DNA of 64,000 nt, from contig JARFIW010001341.1 of assembly GCA_036346225.1 (NCBI GenBank), positions 434,001 through 498,000 on the forward strand, given 5' to 3'. Below are positions 36,101-51,100 of the stretch, in pieces; position 1 is the first letter of the stretch; each line of letters opens with the position of its first letter. This DNA is from Platerodrilus igneus. Its lineage: Eukaryota; Arthropoda; Insecta; Coleoptera; Lycidae. The notes beneath the pieces are model-generated. The model did no database searches. It worked only from the letters and a program-made list of their open reading frames with translations, and was not told the origin of the DNA. Both the position numbers and the translations under genes were made by a program.

Positions 36101-39100
36101 CCTTTGCATACTAGTACTTAGTTTTAGTTTTGTTAATTTTCATATCATATTTCTCAGTTAGAACTGTTTCTATTTCATTAAGAACAGCTTCAAACTCTTC
36201 CTTGCTAGATGGTAATACCGCTATATCATCTGCAAATCTAAGCATATCAATCTTTGGCCCTGGATAGTAATTCCAAATGTCTTCCTGCATTGCCTAATTG
36301 CCTCTTCAAAGTTAAAAATTAATGAGGATAGGGCACATCCCTGTCTCACTAATTTCCTAATATTTACTTCTCTACATTCCTGCTCTAATTCTATTACTGC
36401 TGTTTGCTCTTTATATAAGCTATGTATTATTCGTCTATCCCTATAACTCATTCCAATCTTTTTGAGTATTTCGAAAAAAAAATTCCATTTTACATTGTCG
36501 AATGCTTTTTTTCAGATCTACAAACCATATATACACGCTTTCCCCTTTTTTTTATTGTTTTCCCATTTTCACTCTCAGAGCTGTGTTCTCCTGTTTCGCC
36601 TAAACTAAAATTGATCTTCTCCTAGTACTTCCTCAGCTCGTTTTTGCATTCGTCTTTGTACAGTTTTAGTTAATATTTTTGACACGTGTGCTATCAGATT
36701 TATTGTTCAAAAATTTTCAAATCTATCCACGCCTCTTTTTTGGTATAGTTAACTATGGTGTTGCATTTGAAATTTTTGGGTAACCCGCCTGTCTTATACA
36801 CATAGCTTACAAGTTGGAGGAAACGTTCTGCTACTGCTTGTCCAGTGGCTTTTAGAGTTTCTAATTGCACCTTATCTGCACCTGGCACCTTACCCTTTTT
36901 CACACCTTTTACTAACAATTCAAACTCATATCTATAAGTGTAGGATATCCCGTCATCATTTTCAATGCCTGATTCGTGTTCTAATGCTGTTAGTTTTTCT
37001 CCTGTATATAGATTCCCTATATATTATTGCCATCTACCCACTTTCTGTACATTTTCTATAATGACGTTTCCTCTCGCATCCCTTATATTTTTGCTATACT
37101 GTTTTACATCCCTAAAATTCATTCTAATTAATTTGTATGCTTCGTCTGTCTTTTCTATTTCCATCTTAGTTTGTACCTCTTTGCACTTTTCGTTAATCCA
37201 TTGTTCTATAGCTTTCCTGCATTTGTGAATAATTTTCCATTTTATGACTTCGTGTCTCTGTTTTCCTGTTTCGTCTGATCTATTTTTGTATTTTCATCTT
37301 TCTTCTATTAAATTCAGAATATCTCCGGGTGCCATGTCTAAGCTAGATTTAATGTTATTCCATTCTGTTTTTACTTCCTTGGTCTCAGAAATTTTTCCAA
37401 TATCTTTCAGCAATTCATTTGGCTTTATTTCAAGTGTTATGTTGATATCTTTATCTTTTAGTTTCTCAAATTCAAAGTGCCTTTTTCTGTTCTTTTTGTT
37501 CAAATTTTTAAATTTAAGTGCGGCCTACATAATTACGATTTTGTGGTCAGTGTCTATATCTGCTTCTGGGAATTTCTAGTCTTTTACTTGATTCCTAAAC
37601 CGTCGTCTAACACGAATGTAATCTATTTGATATTGTTCTATATCTCCTGGCATCTTCCACATATATTGTTTTCTAGCTTGATGTTGAAAGAATGTGTTTG
37701 TGATGATTAAATTGTTCTTGTCGCAAAATTTTACCAGCCTATTTTGTCTGTCGTTTCTCGTGCCTAAACCAAATAAATCTAATACCATCTAATACCTTCC
37801 ATACCCTCATCTGCCACTGCTTTAAAATCCCCCGTAAATATTTAATTTTCATGTACTTTTACGTAATCTTAGTATGTATTCGATATATTTGATCGCTTCT
37901 ACCTCTTCATCACTGTAGCTAGAGATGGGCATGTAAACTTGTATTATTACTGTGTTTACTGGTTTAGATTCTAATCTAACCACGGGTGCTCTTTTGTTTT
38001 TTTTGTAAGTAATTTTCTACACAGTGTCCTATCTTTTTTTGCGTAGCTGTCACCATACCCGAATTTCCTTTCTCTGCTCCTGTATGAATTATCCTAGTCT
38101 CTACTCCAAAAATCCCCCGCCTCTGGCTACTGAACTTCGCTGATCCCTACTATGTCTAGTGCTAACCCATCCATTTCAATTTTCAGGTTCTTTAGCTTAT
38201 CTACTTGCTTCATACTTCTAACATTCCACGCTCCAACTCGCAAAATGATCCCAACTCTTATTCTGAACTTTTTAATCACTTCCTCCGAAGTAGTCCCCTC
38301 CCGGGGAAGATTATTTTACCTCTGGAATCTTTTATCTCAGAGGATGTCATCATGTTTATTACAAATTTATTACAAATTCCTCACTAACAACCCTACTACT
38401 TTGGTTAAACCTGTAGTTTGACTCTTTAGCTCGTTAGAACACGCAAGCCATTCCACCTGTTCTAGTAATCTAGAACTTTGTCAAGGTGCAGGTTCATTCG
38501 GAAGGGTTTTAATATTTTAATTAACAAAAAAGAAAAATTAGTTCTGAACGAACCAATCTCAAATGTGAAAATATTCGCTCAATATCAGCTGACGACATAC
38601 CAGCTGTCATAAACTATTTTATGACGTCTTTTACAGGGTGGTCGATGTCAATAATAGAGGTTGCAGTCCATCATTTAATGTCCGTCATGTTTGAAAAACA
38701 TCTACATTTTTACAATTGTTTCTGTAAATGATGGTAATCTTGCATGACATAATAGCAAGGCGGATAGTGAAGTGGAAGAAATATTTCTTTTGTGTTATTT
38801 AAAACCTCTTGCTCTTTGTCATCAGTTAATGTAACATTTGCTTTTAAATTTGAAGGACTTAACATGTGTGCTATTATGGGGTTAGTCTTATAAATATCGT
38901 TCTTTATGTGCATTTTTTCAGCTTTATCAAATTTTACAATTGATTTTTTCATCAGTTTTTCTATATAATAAAAGTTAGCCAAGAGCGAGTCGAGCTCGCA
39001 CTATTAGGATTCACTACCAATACTACAATGAGCAATCAATAAACCAAATTAAGATGTTTTAATTTTTCATATATATTTAAATCTTATCCAAATTTGCTTG

Positions 39101-42100
39101 TGATAACTGAAAAATGAATATATTGTCCTATATTGTACTGGTACATTAGTAAATACGTTATCTATTACTGTGTTTTAAAAAAAAATTTCCCAGCAACTAT
39201 TACACTGTCAAAAAACCTGCAGTTTTCCGATAATCTATGACTCAATAGCTACTATCCTTATTAAAATCAAAATTTTAGCTTTGGAAATGTAGGAGAACGG
39301 TCATTTTTGGCACATTTTGAGCTATATCATGAAGTCTACTGGACCCAAAATTATAAAAAAATATTTTAGAAGCCTTTTAGAATCCTCTTTCAAATGATGT
39401 CTCACACGATATATTTATTAAAACTTTTTTTTGGCCGAATTAACCCCTGCCATTTTAATCTAAAAATATTTTTTTCTATTTTCTGACTCGATATATGTGC
39501 GTGCCATAAAGACCTAGCATTGTGCCAAATTTCAAATTCCTACGTTACATAGTTTTCAAGGAAAACCTCTGTGACAGACGGATGGACCGACATGAGAGTG
39601 ATCTTATAAAGGTTTCGTTATACCTTGTAAGGTATGGAATCCTAAAAATATCGAACAATCATTTGCTTGGGCCAAGTCTGTTTTTTTACTTGCGATGAAA
39701 CACCCCAAATTAAATATGCCACTATCGATAATATCTGGATGTTTCTTACGTGCCTTCATAAGTTTGAGACAGTTTTTTAAATACGATTATATTGCATTAC
39801 ATGAACTGCTCCGATGTACTTTAAGTGGCATTGTTAAAGCTGAACCTCTTTCAAAAGTTAGATAAGATTTTGTCGTATAGTTGTTTCTAAAATATTTAAC
39901 ATTTTAAAGCACACTTTTTGTGACTGTTGTTACATTCAAATATTTGGCTAATAAGTTTGTTAAATGTGCTGAGCATCCATAAATAATAATGTTTACGTCA
40001 TTATTTTTGTCTTGTACCTCTGCTTTCTTACGAAGCAATTAAATTTTTATTCAGGCTTGTGTATAATTTTTAGAATCAATTCAATTAGATAATTACCTAT
40101 GTGATTTTCCAGCTGTGTTGATTGTACTAACTAATTACACAGCACCATGTTCGGGAATTATGTATGTACAAATATCTTTACATATATTCGACCAACCATC
40201 AATACTTAAATAGATGTTCCTAATTTGAAGTACAGCTTTACATTTCTGGTTTTCTTCTTTGTAAATTTTATCCAGCAATAAACCTGAGACTCTGTCTTTT
40301 GGAGTTTTATATCCAGGATACAGCATTTCAATCGATTTTTTAAATTTTGGTTATTCAACTAATCTAAGCGAGTATTAACAAAAAAAAAACAAATTTAGCC
40401 CGTTGGTTATCCAATTGTTCGTTTAGATTTGCAGGGTTTTTAATAATAAATAAAGTCTGCCTTGATTGTGATTTTAAATATTACTTAGCCCGAGCAGAAC
40501 TAACAACACTCGGAGACATATAGGAACAACCTAACTCTAATATTAAAAATAAATATGTAGTGACCAGTTTCAAAAACAATGTGTGCGTTTACGATGATAT
40601 CTTAACACACTTTTTGAATGTGTATCTAGCCAATTCATGCAGGTTTTTCACTGATTTAATTTCAATGTGTTTCGTTATATTTTTAAATTCTAATCTTTGC
40701 TAGTAGCTAATAATTTAGGGGTAGGTTAAGTCATTGGGGTCGTAGAATAAGCAAGGGAAACTCCCAAGTAACAGAAGCAAGGAATTATAGATATTAGAAG
40801 AGTAAATGAGTTATTATAAATATTATTAGTTGCGAGCACACTGTATATAGCAGTACAAACGATTAAAACACATATCCAATAGTAGCTACTAGCAAAGATT
40901 AGAATTTAAAAATATAACGAAACGCATTGAAATTAAATCAGTGAAAAACCTGCATGAATTGGATAGATAAACATTCAAAAAGTGTGTTAAGATATCATCG
41001 TAAACGCACGCAGAAATATGCAATATTTAAAAGCGTACATGATCTAAAAGAATCACAGTTGTTCGAAAATCCAATTTATTAGGAAATAAACAAACACCAA
41101 ATTTATTCGATTTAGATGAGAAGAAGACCAACAAACAATACTACGTGATCAGTATGAACGAAAGTTCCTGGGATTTCTGAAGTAGATGTGAGGAATAACA
41201 TTTAAATTACGTGACCTAGAGCACCGCGTCATGCAATTAAAATACATACAATTGGTAAACTTTCCAAAATAGCAAGTGATAATACGCTTGGCCTTGCCTA
41301 GCACGTGAAGCCAACGAATCACAAACAAAAGGGGGACGATCCTATAAATATCTTGAAAATTGAATATCGAGTTAGTATACTTTGAAACTGGGCAGTTACT
41401 ATACTTGAAAGTGCTAAATATTTACATGAATAATAAATTAAATTAACAGTGAAATTCTAGAGTGTATAATTGTGCAAAAAGTGTCGTACTTCTGAGATGT
41501 AAGTAGATAAGATTTAGGGAATTATACCATTTCTAATAATAAATAAAACAGGGCTCTCAATTACCATCTGAATTACAATCGCAATTACCATCTCAATTAC
41601 AATCTCAATTACCATCTTAAATTACAATCAAAATAATGTTACGATTCCTGTTAGAAATTTAAATTACGAGTCATTACGATCAGAAATACAATTTTGGAGA
41701 ATGCTGCCTGTACAAGCAGATTGATGGTGAATATTCTATTGCGGAAATGAAAAACCTTTCATTGGAATACACGCACCAATAACGATTTGGATATCGACTT
41801 CAATTCTTAGGAGCACCTACAAAACCACTTCAGGTTAGAGATTTTGATATGACTTATTTTTAAAACTGTTTTATCTCAAATATTTTGGATATGATTTATT
41901 TTTAAACTGTTTTATCTCAATAATAATTTAAAGTGTAAGAGCCAACAAATTGGGGTTGTGTAAATTTAGGAAAAGCATAGACATCTTGAAACGTTTCAAT
42001 AGGTCTTTAAAGGTAATAAAAAAAGCTTGTTTTGCTGGTTTGATTTTCTAGAAATTTGACAGATGTATATGATTTAAAAAGGGAGAAGATATTTAAAAGG

Positions 42101-45100
42101 GTTGTAAATATTCATTCATTATATTGTGTATTGTAAAAGTGCTTTATTTAATCGAATCAGCTAGTCGAGGCAAAAGAAAATTATAAATTAACATTTTCAC
42201 AAGTGGTTAAGTGGTATAAGAGTATAACACGGCGTTTTATGGTCTTCCCAAGCCGTGGAGCGAGAATATCACAGCATTTTATTGCACCCAATCGTATGGG
42301 CTGCGAGTAAACAGCACAAATATAGCTCGACCCAATCATGGGGCTAAATATTAATATAATAACAAGGGTTATATTTTTTACAGGAGGTTAACACGACATA
42401 AATATAATATAAGTAAATATGACATGCCCAAGCCGTGGGGCGAATATCACAGCAATATATACAGGGTGCTTTTTTTTAAGTGGGAGGTCACCTGTATATG
42501 AAAGACCAATGGTAGAAGGAAGCTGAAAATTTGCACTAGGAGGTTATCGAATGTGCTCTACACGTCTAAAATAGTTTCGATACATTAGAACTTCTAGTTA
42601 TACCGGAAGTCGTTATTACTATTGTTATTTTAAATAGAACACCCTGTATATTTATGCATTTTCGAATTCCTTGTCGAATTTTATGTGAACTTTTATAACA
42701 CAACCATACCTCTATCTAATGCCGTTTTTGAGATATTTTGACTTTTAGTAGATTTTTTGACATTTGCGCTCAGTCACTTAAATTGGAATAACTAGAAAGT
42801 GAACCAACTTACTGTGAAATTCGTAACATTCAAATTTGAATTTAATATTTAAGATTTATAACTTCCTCTTTTTACCTGCAGTTGATTGGTTAATAAGAGA
42901 TACGTAATTTAGTATGAAGGAATGTAAGATGGCTGCCGAGTAAAAATGGTGGTTAAATGTGTGCTCTTAAAATAATATATTTATTACAAAGATGGTTGTC
43001 TTTTATTTAAACAGATATTATTATTACAGTTACATAAATCAAGTTAATGGATTTCCAATATACACGCGTTTGTATTAATTATAAACACTTACAAAATTGT
43101 TTTTTTGCAATCACATTAATAATGCTTGATATTATTTCTACATGCAAAGAAAATCTGATTGCAATGTACAGGTTGCTAGAAAATTCATTTTATAATTTGA
43201 CTAATAAAATGTCAAATATTCCGTTCTTTTAAATGGAACCTACCATATTTTGTTATATTAATAGATTCTATGGAAAAAAAACCTTAGGTATGTAATTACA
43301 ACAATCCATTTATTGTAAGCCGTTTTTGAGTTATTTGCATTAAAAGAGAAAATGCACTAGTTCAGTAACATAATAACATTTGCTACTATCAAGTAGCTTT
43401 TGTCCGATACATTAACAAAAGAATAATTGGTTATTTTTACGAAACGTCAAATGTAGATAATTCTACGCAGATTGCAATTCCCGTACTGTAGTTATTTATG
43501 AGGATTAATCGAAACTTTACAAATCAAGATTATCTCGAAATGATAATTATTTATGAATAAAAATTTCAACAAATTGTTAATCATTTTGTAAGTGTTTGTT
43601 TACAAACCTACAAAAATTCAAGTTGGGATCTCAAGGAGATCCTAGTAAAAAAGAATATTTATTGGTGAGGCACTAACTAAAATTGGTTAGTTTGTTACTT
43701 TGCTAAAAATCATGACTATGAATGAATTCGCTCTTCCGGGAGATGTCTTCAGGAAAAAAGGTACAGCAAAATCTTTATTGCGAATACTTATCTCTTGTAT
43801 GCAGGCTTCTTATAACACATACTTATTTGTTTTTATGATAAGGTGTAGGCCTGCGCAGTTATAGTTGTCAACTTTAGTTTGATTCCTGTGCACTCTCAAA
43901 ATGTCTGGATTTCTTGGGAATACAAACAATGAAGCTGGTCCCGAAGAATGCAAAGAAGTTACCTTTACCTCTTCATTTTTTTTTAATTTCTTGACAAGAT
44001 ATTTGCAGGCCACCAATACCCAAGCATATTCACACTAGGGCTGGCAAAATTCGAAAAAGTTGTATTCGATTAATCGAATTTTGCAGTATTCGCAAACCGA
44101 TTAAACCGATTAATCGATTTTCTATCGAATATTCGGCTAATCGAATATTCGATTAATCGGTTAATCGAATATTCGATTAATCGATTATTCGATTAACTGA
44201 TTAATGGAATAATCGGTTAATCGAATATTCGATTAACCGATTATTCGATTGTTAACAAATTTTTTAGTTAACTAATTGGTTAGTTCATTAATCGGTTAGT
44301 CAATCAATCGTATGGTTGTCTAGATAATCTATTAATCGACTAACCGTTTAATCGACTAATCAACTAGTCAAACAAATTATTTCTAACCAAATAATCGTTT
44401 GTCTGATTAATTCACTATTGTGCAGGGTAGTCAATTACAAAATCCATCAAGTCGTGTTTCATTTCATTTTCAAGTATTCTCCATCCAATAGCAAGATCTT
44501 GTCCTGAACTTGTACTATGTATGGTTGTATTTTTGTCTTCCCTCACGTTATAGCTTGCACACATAGGAAAAAGAGAACTTGGGCTCTATATACGCAATAC
44601 AAATAATACGGCTATAATTTAGTTAGGTATTATAAGTTCAAGTTAGAAACAAACTTACAAAATCATTTTAAAATTATGAACTTGCAGTTTAATAAGCAAC
44701 AACTAAATTATAAACTATAATAGTGGACCCACTCAGGTATTCGGAAATCCAACAGCTATTAATACAGGCGTTTTCTTACTATATTATTGTACACTTACGT
44801 AGGTAGTTGGTTTTAGTCTATTAGGTAATCAAACTGAATTATATATACGTCACGGATCATGTTAGTCAATTAACACAATAAAAAATTATTCTTCCAATTG
44901 ATTCAAGTCAGTTAATCAAATAACAGTGATTATAGATGTTGTTGGATGTATTTCTAATTTATTTGACAAAAATATATCGTTTGTAATTTTGTGTACAGGT
45001 CCGGTTCCTGTACACAGGTCAGAGCACGCTTAAGTTTTATTTTACAACATATTTGTACTGTTATATTTTTAATTTTACTAGAGCTTTCGTTCCGTAAGGA

Positions 45101-48100
45101 CTTGCCTCTTAATAGAAATAAAAACAAACCATTTTTCTTTTAACTGTATTTTATTTACCTATAATTTTTAATAGGTGTATCCTATTGGTCGACTAATCGA
45201 ATATTCGATTATTCAAATATTCGATTAATCGAATAATCGATTTGTTAATTTTTAAAAACCGCGATTTTCGATTAATCGATTAATCGAATAATCGATTAAT
45301 CGAATTTTATTGCCAGCACTAATTCACACATTACATAATTATTGATATCTTCCATTGTTAATGTTGTGCTACCTTCAAATACTGCATGAACAGAACTTCA
45401 TTGTTCAATGAATAAACCATGTTTTCGTGTTAGTTTCACTATGTGGAACAAAAGTGTGATACTGTTGTGTACTTTTAATTGGTTCAGTTTGTAAATACTC
45501 CCTGTATGTTTGTTGTGTGTTGTTTTGTATTTTTCTTGGGTATTAAACCACTCAGAGTTTTAAAAATTGTCTTTATTTACGTTTTTTGTAGACGGTGTTT
45601 CATTAATTTTTCTTTTTCAATCTAGCCCTTATCTGTCTGTGTGTTAGGAATATTTTCTTTACTCCAGTTAAAACGTTGTATTGGTGTTATTAGTTGGTCT
45701 AAGTGTGGTTTTGCAGACTGACTGAGCTGTGGCAAAAAAGTGTCACTTGGTCTCTACTTTGAAGTCACTTTCGTGATAGCAGATATTAATGAAATTTTGT
45801 TTATTTTTTGACTGTCTAATCATCAGAAAAGTAAAATACCTTTTGCAAGGAAGGTAGAACATCAGCTGTCAGATTACAAATCGGTCATTTTGAAATAAGT
45901 GTACAGCTACTGTATTGTAATTTAAGCATGCAGTTTTATATTTTATAATGCCTTGCTCATTGTAGTGTATTACAAAGGGATCTACAACAGTTGCTTGATT
46001 GTTATTCCAATGAATAGATTGTACCTCATCTTGGACAACCAAGGAATAGTTCTCAGAAAAGTTTTTATGCCTTTTTGTCTCCACACTTTTTTTAATGTTT
46101 TGATTTGAGGAATTTCTAAATCTAGATGTTAAAGTTTTTTCCCATTCTTAATTTAAGTTTCTGCATATAAAGTTTCATAATTATAGTTCCCACGAATTCC
46201 AGGACATTAACCCATGATTTATGATAAGTGAACTGCATACATTTGCGTTCACAGGCTAACAGAATGTGGATGTGGTTAGTGCAGTTGACGTAGGAAGCGA
46301 GAATAGTGGGGTTACAATAATATTATGCGAAAATTGCATCTTAAGACGAAGGACATTACTATCGGTGTTCAAAAAGATCGGACACGTGATCCTTTCTTAT
46401 TTCCATACCTTCTTCTATCCAAAAACTATATCAGTACTTTGCCGTTAAAATTTGGACATGCTGTCGATGGCCTGGACCTGAAAAGCAGGAATGACCTTGG
46501 CCTCCTAGCTTGCGGATTAACTTGTGTGATTGAAACTTGACGGCAATATATGCGGCCGAATTTGTGGACGTAATACTTTACATCCAGAGTCCCACACGGT
46601 TGGTGATGCAAGGGAAATTTAAGATATACCATAATTAGCATATTTGTAACAAATCTAAACTGACAATAACATTTTTTTTTGTTTTCTTTGAGGTGACTGT
46701 AGTAAGTTAATTGTTGGCGGGCTATGAACGAATGTTTTTTAAGTAGAATAAGCCGTTTGTTTAAAGCTTAGTTGTGGAGCACAGAACTGCATGATTGTGA
46801 AACTTGGACAGTAGGAGAAACAGACGGGAAAAAGATGGAAGCGTTTGAAACAAGGTGCTACAGATTACGATGAAGGTATCATGAACAGACCAAGAAAGAG
46901 GTTCTAGAAATAACAGGGGAAGAAAGAAATATGTGGAAAACAGTAAAAAAAATCCAGGAGAGATATGATAATAGGTCACATACTAAGGTATGCAAGAATA
47001 GACCTAGGTTAGACTATTGCACACAGATATTCAAAGATGTAGGCTGTGGAAATTTCAGGGAAATGTGTAGGCTAGCTCAGAATAGGAATCAATGGAGGTA
47101 CATGTCAAATCAGTTCCAAGTGGGAAAACCTAGTGACGAAAAAGTAATTGAACTTAAACCTGATGATTATTATAAGCAACTACAAGCGTTAATTTTGCAA
47201 TAATATTCTCAACTAATGTTAAGTACTGAAGAATTTATTGGAAAACTATGAAATACTAACTTTTTAATTTTCTAAACTATATAAATATATGGTGATAAAT
47301 CACTTCTATTGGTAGCTAATAATTATTCTAAAACTATCTGTGGTGACAAAAAGTAATACACAAAAGAGAAATCTATGTTAAGTTTAGTCTAACCTCTGTT
47401 AAATGCAAGAATTTTAAATTTCCTGCTAAGGAAATGGGAAGGTTGTAGCTAGAATCTGCAAAAGAACATTGGATAAGTTAGTTGATCGCGATATGGTCGC
47501 AATAGACAGTTTCTTTTAGCAGTGATGTATGAATTGTTTTGTATTTAGTATGTTTGATTGTATTTTGCGATATTTCGAATAACATTTGCGCTATGTATTA
47601 AGTTTAGTTTTAAATCAACTACGTGATATGTGTTGCCAAGTGTTTTGTACATTGTAAAAAGTACCACGTGTGTTTGTTTGCATACCGATGTGTAGATATT
47701 ACAAAAAATGAAACTCCAGCAAGGATATATATTATCTGCTTAAAATAGTAAGAAAATATTTTTCTTTCAATGTTTTGTACGCTAGAAAACAAGAGAGTAA
47801 AAATTATTAACTCGGCAAATGTCTAAGTGTTGAGCGATCTTGGTAGTCACAGGTTACTTAACCTCCTTCACATGCCACTGAAAAAGGGTATATATTTAGA
47901 AAACAATAGAAGGGGAACCAAGCTGTATCTAGACTGTGAGAATTTCAGGGAACTGTGTAGGCTGGCTCAAAAAAGAAATCCAAGACGGAAAACCCAATTA
48001 TGAAAATAAATAATTGCATTTAAAACTGATGATTATTATAAACAACTACAGATGTTGGTTTTGCAATATTTTTAACTAATGTTGATTGCAAAAGGATTTA

Positions 48101-51100
48101 TTGGAAAATTATTATTTCGACAAGTATTCAAGTGTTGGTGTATCTTGGTAGCCGTAGGTTGCTTAACCCCCTTCACATACTTTTGATTGCCTGCACCATA
48201 GCATTCTTTTAAATAAACTTGACCATTATGGTATTAGAGGGGTGGCAAACTCATGGCTTAAATCTTACTTAGAGAACAGAGAATTCAATATGTTAAGCTC
48301 TCTAGTCAACATAAAACAATTGAATCAAATACGGTACCTTTAAATTTAGGAGTTCCCCAGGGTGCTGTATTGGGACCCTTATTGTTCTTATTTTATATTA
48401 ATGATTTTACATCTTCTGTTAAATATACACTATTTGCCGACGATATTACTTTGTAGTGGGACTCTTCTTCTACTTCTATACTTCACAATTGCATTTCGTT
48501 GGATCTTGTTTCTATTCAAAATTGGTTCAAAATAAACAAATTCTCTATAAACACTAAAAAAAACTCGCTGTATAATTTTCAAACTTCGTCACCTCTGAAA
48601 CTATAAGTATATTAGACAATTTATCACTAATACTAAATTCTAAGACTTAACTGTCGGCAATGGCTTAACTTGGTCAGATCATATATTCTTAACATAGCAT
48701 CAGCGTGTTATGTACTGAGAACTATATCCACGAACTAACAGTTGATTCTGCCTTTAAAGTTTAGTATGCCTTGTTTGAATCCAGGCTGCGGTATGGTATA
48801 CTGCACTACAAAAGATGACTCTCATCTTCAAACTGCAAAAACAGACTATCCGTATTATTTGCCATAAACCAAGAGATGAACACTGCAGGCCGCTTTTTAA
48901 ACGACTGAAAGTTCTCACATATTCTTCCCTATTCATTTTGGATACTGTAAAAACATTCTTAAATATAATAATGCCAACACTAATTCTTCACACAATACAA
49001 GAAATTCAAGAGATTTTACAAAATTACACCTACTTCAACCCAGATTTATAAATCAATAATTTTTATGGCACCAACTCTCTATAATAAACTTCCTGACAGC
49101 ATTAAAAACTCTAAGACTACTCATAGTTTTAAATTGTTGCTACTAGTCTTGCTGCATGATCGGTGTTATTACACGGTGGAGGAGTTTTTGAATGATGAGT
49201 CTGTCAAGTAGACCTGTTAAGACAGGTATTTTTTTAATCATTACTGTTGGTTAATTTTTATTGCTTGTGACTACAATACATTTTATTGTATTTATTTTAA
49301 GACTTTCAACACTATGGCATACACTATATGTTATATTGTGTATTATATTGCTTCTCTCTGCCACTACCATGTATATGTGGGCTCAAATATATCAAATCAA
49401 ATCAAAAACCACTGAATATCGGTGAAATAGGATGTATATTTATAAAACAATAGAAGGGGAATCGAGCTGTATTTAACAAGAAACACAGCAGTTATTTTCG
49501 AAAACAACAAACATAGAAACAAGGAAAAAATTGTTGAAAGCATATGTGTGGAGTACAACACTGTACGGCTATGAAATGGAGACAGTAGAAAAAGCAAATG
49601 GAAAGGAAGATATCTGTGGAAAACAAACAAAATAGGAGAAATAGAAGGACAGGACATGTTCTAAAGCATTTTTGGAGAATAGTGCTGGATATATTACAAT
49701 CAATAATAGGAAGAAAGAGATGTAAAAGTAGACCTAGATCAGATGTTTGCATGCAGATAGTGAAAGATGCAGACTATGAATTTCAGGGAAATGTGTAGGC
49801 TAACTCGGAATAGGAAATAATAAAGGTACACGTTTGAAACCAGTTTCCGGACTGAAGCCCAAATGATGAAACTGTTTGCAAAACAACCCACTCTTCAGCA
49901 CTTTTAATAATAGCGACAAAATTCCACCTGTCAACCGACATCCACTGTTTATGTGTAATATCTTCTACCATATCCTCTTCAAGGTAAGTTGGAAGTTTTC
50001 TTTTAAAACGTGTATTTCAGGACAGTTGTCACAAACGTCAAAGACACAGTTTAGAGTTTTGACCGAGCACATTATTTGTGACAAACTTACTTTACAATTA
50101 CTAAGCTTGGTATTATCGTCCACTTTTACCTCATTCAGTTTCCTCCAACAAACTGAGTTTGTTCCACTACCACCTACTAGTACATAGTTTTTTCGCTGCA
50201 GCTCAACAAATTTAGAAACCCTATTTTGTCTAATGAATAATCTTTCTTAAAAAGTTTGTATGTTATCTTCAAATGTACTAAAACCGGTCTCTTTTGAACA
50301 TGAATTCACCCGAGACTTTCATTAGGACAGTCTTTTTTACCAGCCATGATTCAGTTTACATCATCTTTGCTATAAAATTGTTTAATCTTAACACTCCAGG
50401 TTGCTGGAGTGTTTCCAGGTTTTTGGATCGGCAGTACATATATCTTTTTCTTTAAGTAATGCTTTGATTTTGCTAGTTGTTTTATTGTGTATGTTAAACT
50501 CATCTTGTATTCTTTTACATGGGGGGGAAAAACTCATTATGATTTAGGCTACCTCTTTGGTAGATTTTAACATGGTTCTGAGTCGACCATCCAACTTTTA
50601 GGAATGCAGTTAAAATAATGAACTACTCATTCCAACTTTCAGGATTTTTAAATTTTTCTTTCAGTTCAAGAATTTGTGAATTTGGATCATCTTTTTTCAC
50701 TTTCAATTTCTGCATCTACCAATTCTTAAATTAAGTTTTAGTTATCTTCTGTAGTTTTCTTTGGCAATAACCTGGAAAGTATATTTACTTTATTGCTATT
50801 GGAGATTCTCCAGTATTTGAAAGAGCTTTGTTTAGTTCGTCAAGTGCTAAGTCTGGGCTCATAAAATCTGTATCCATCTATGAAGGCTTTTCTAAGGTTT
50901 CTAAACCCCTTTTATCTTTTAAAAGTTGTTTTCTGCCACTGTTCCAAATTTTCATTCCTGCTTTTATTTTAGAGTTTATTTTAAACATACAGTCCTGGAT
51001 TGGCCGAAGACTTTTTATATATCGATGAGCACTTTTTTCAAATGGATTGCAACAGTATACAACAAAAATCATGTCTACATTCGTAATACTTGTACTATCC

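Larger units (their letters stand above)
40575..42457 (-). mobile_element. Unclassified element X, copy 2, inverted
   Basis: Reverse-complement counterpart of 21321-23101, in the same block order down to the hairpin units at 42230-42455, which end at ATATAT as in copy 1. An extra inverted duplicate of an internal ~130-bp block sits at its end (arms 40580-40709 and 40880-41009), making a foldback. It carries a 22-24 bp tandem repeat that copy 1 lacks. No protein-coding frame. Confidence 0.7.

Noticed and set aside
37244..37710. + strand frames of 77-111 codons (Ser/Phe-rich)
   Set aside because: They are antisense shadows of the endonuclease region of the - strand non-LTR copy.
42458..43340. 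Single transposon covering the whole of this stretch
   Set aside because: Clear termini support only 42458-42650. The remainder looks like the same repeat group, but I could not find matching ends.
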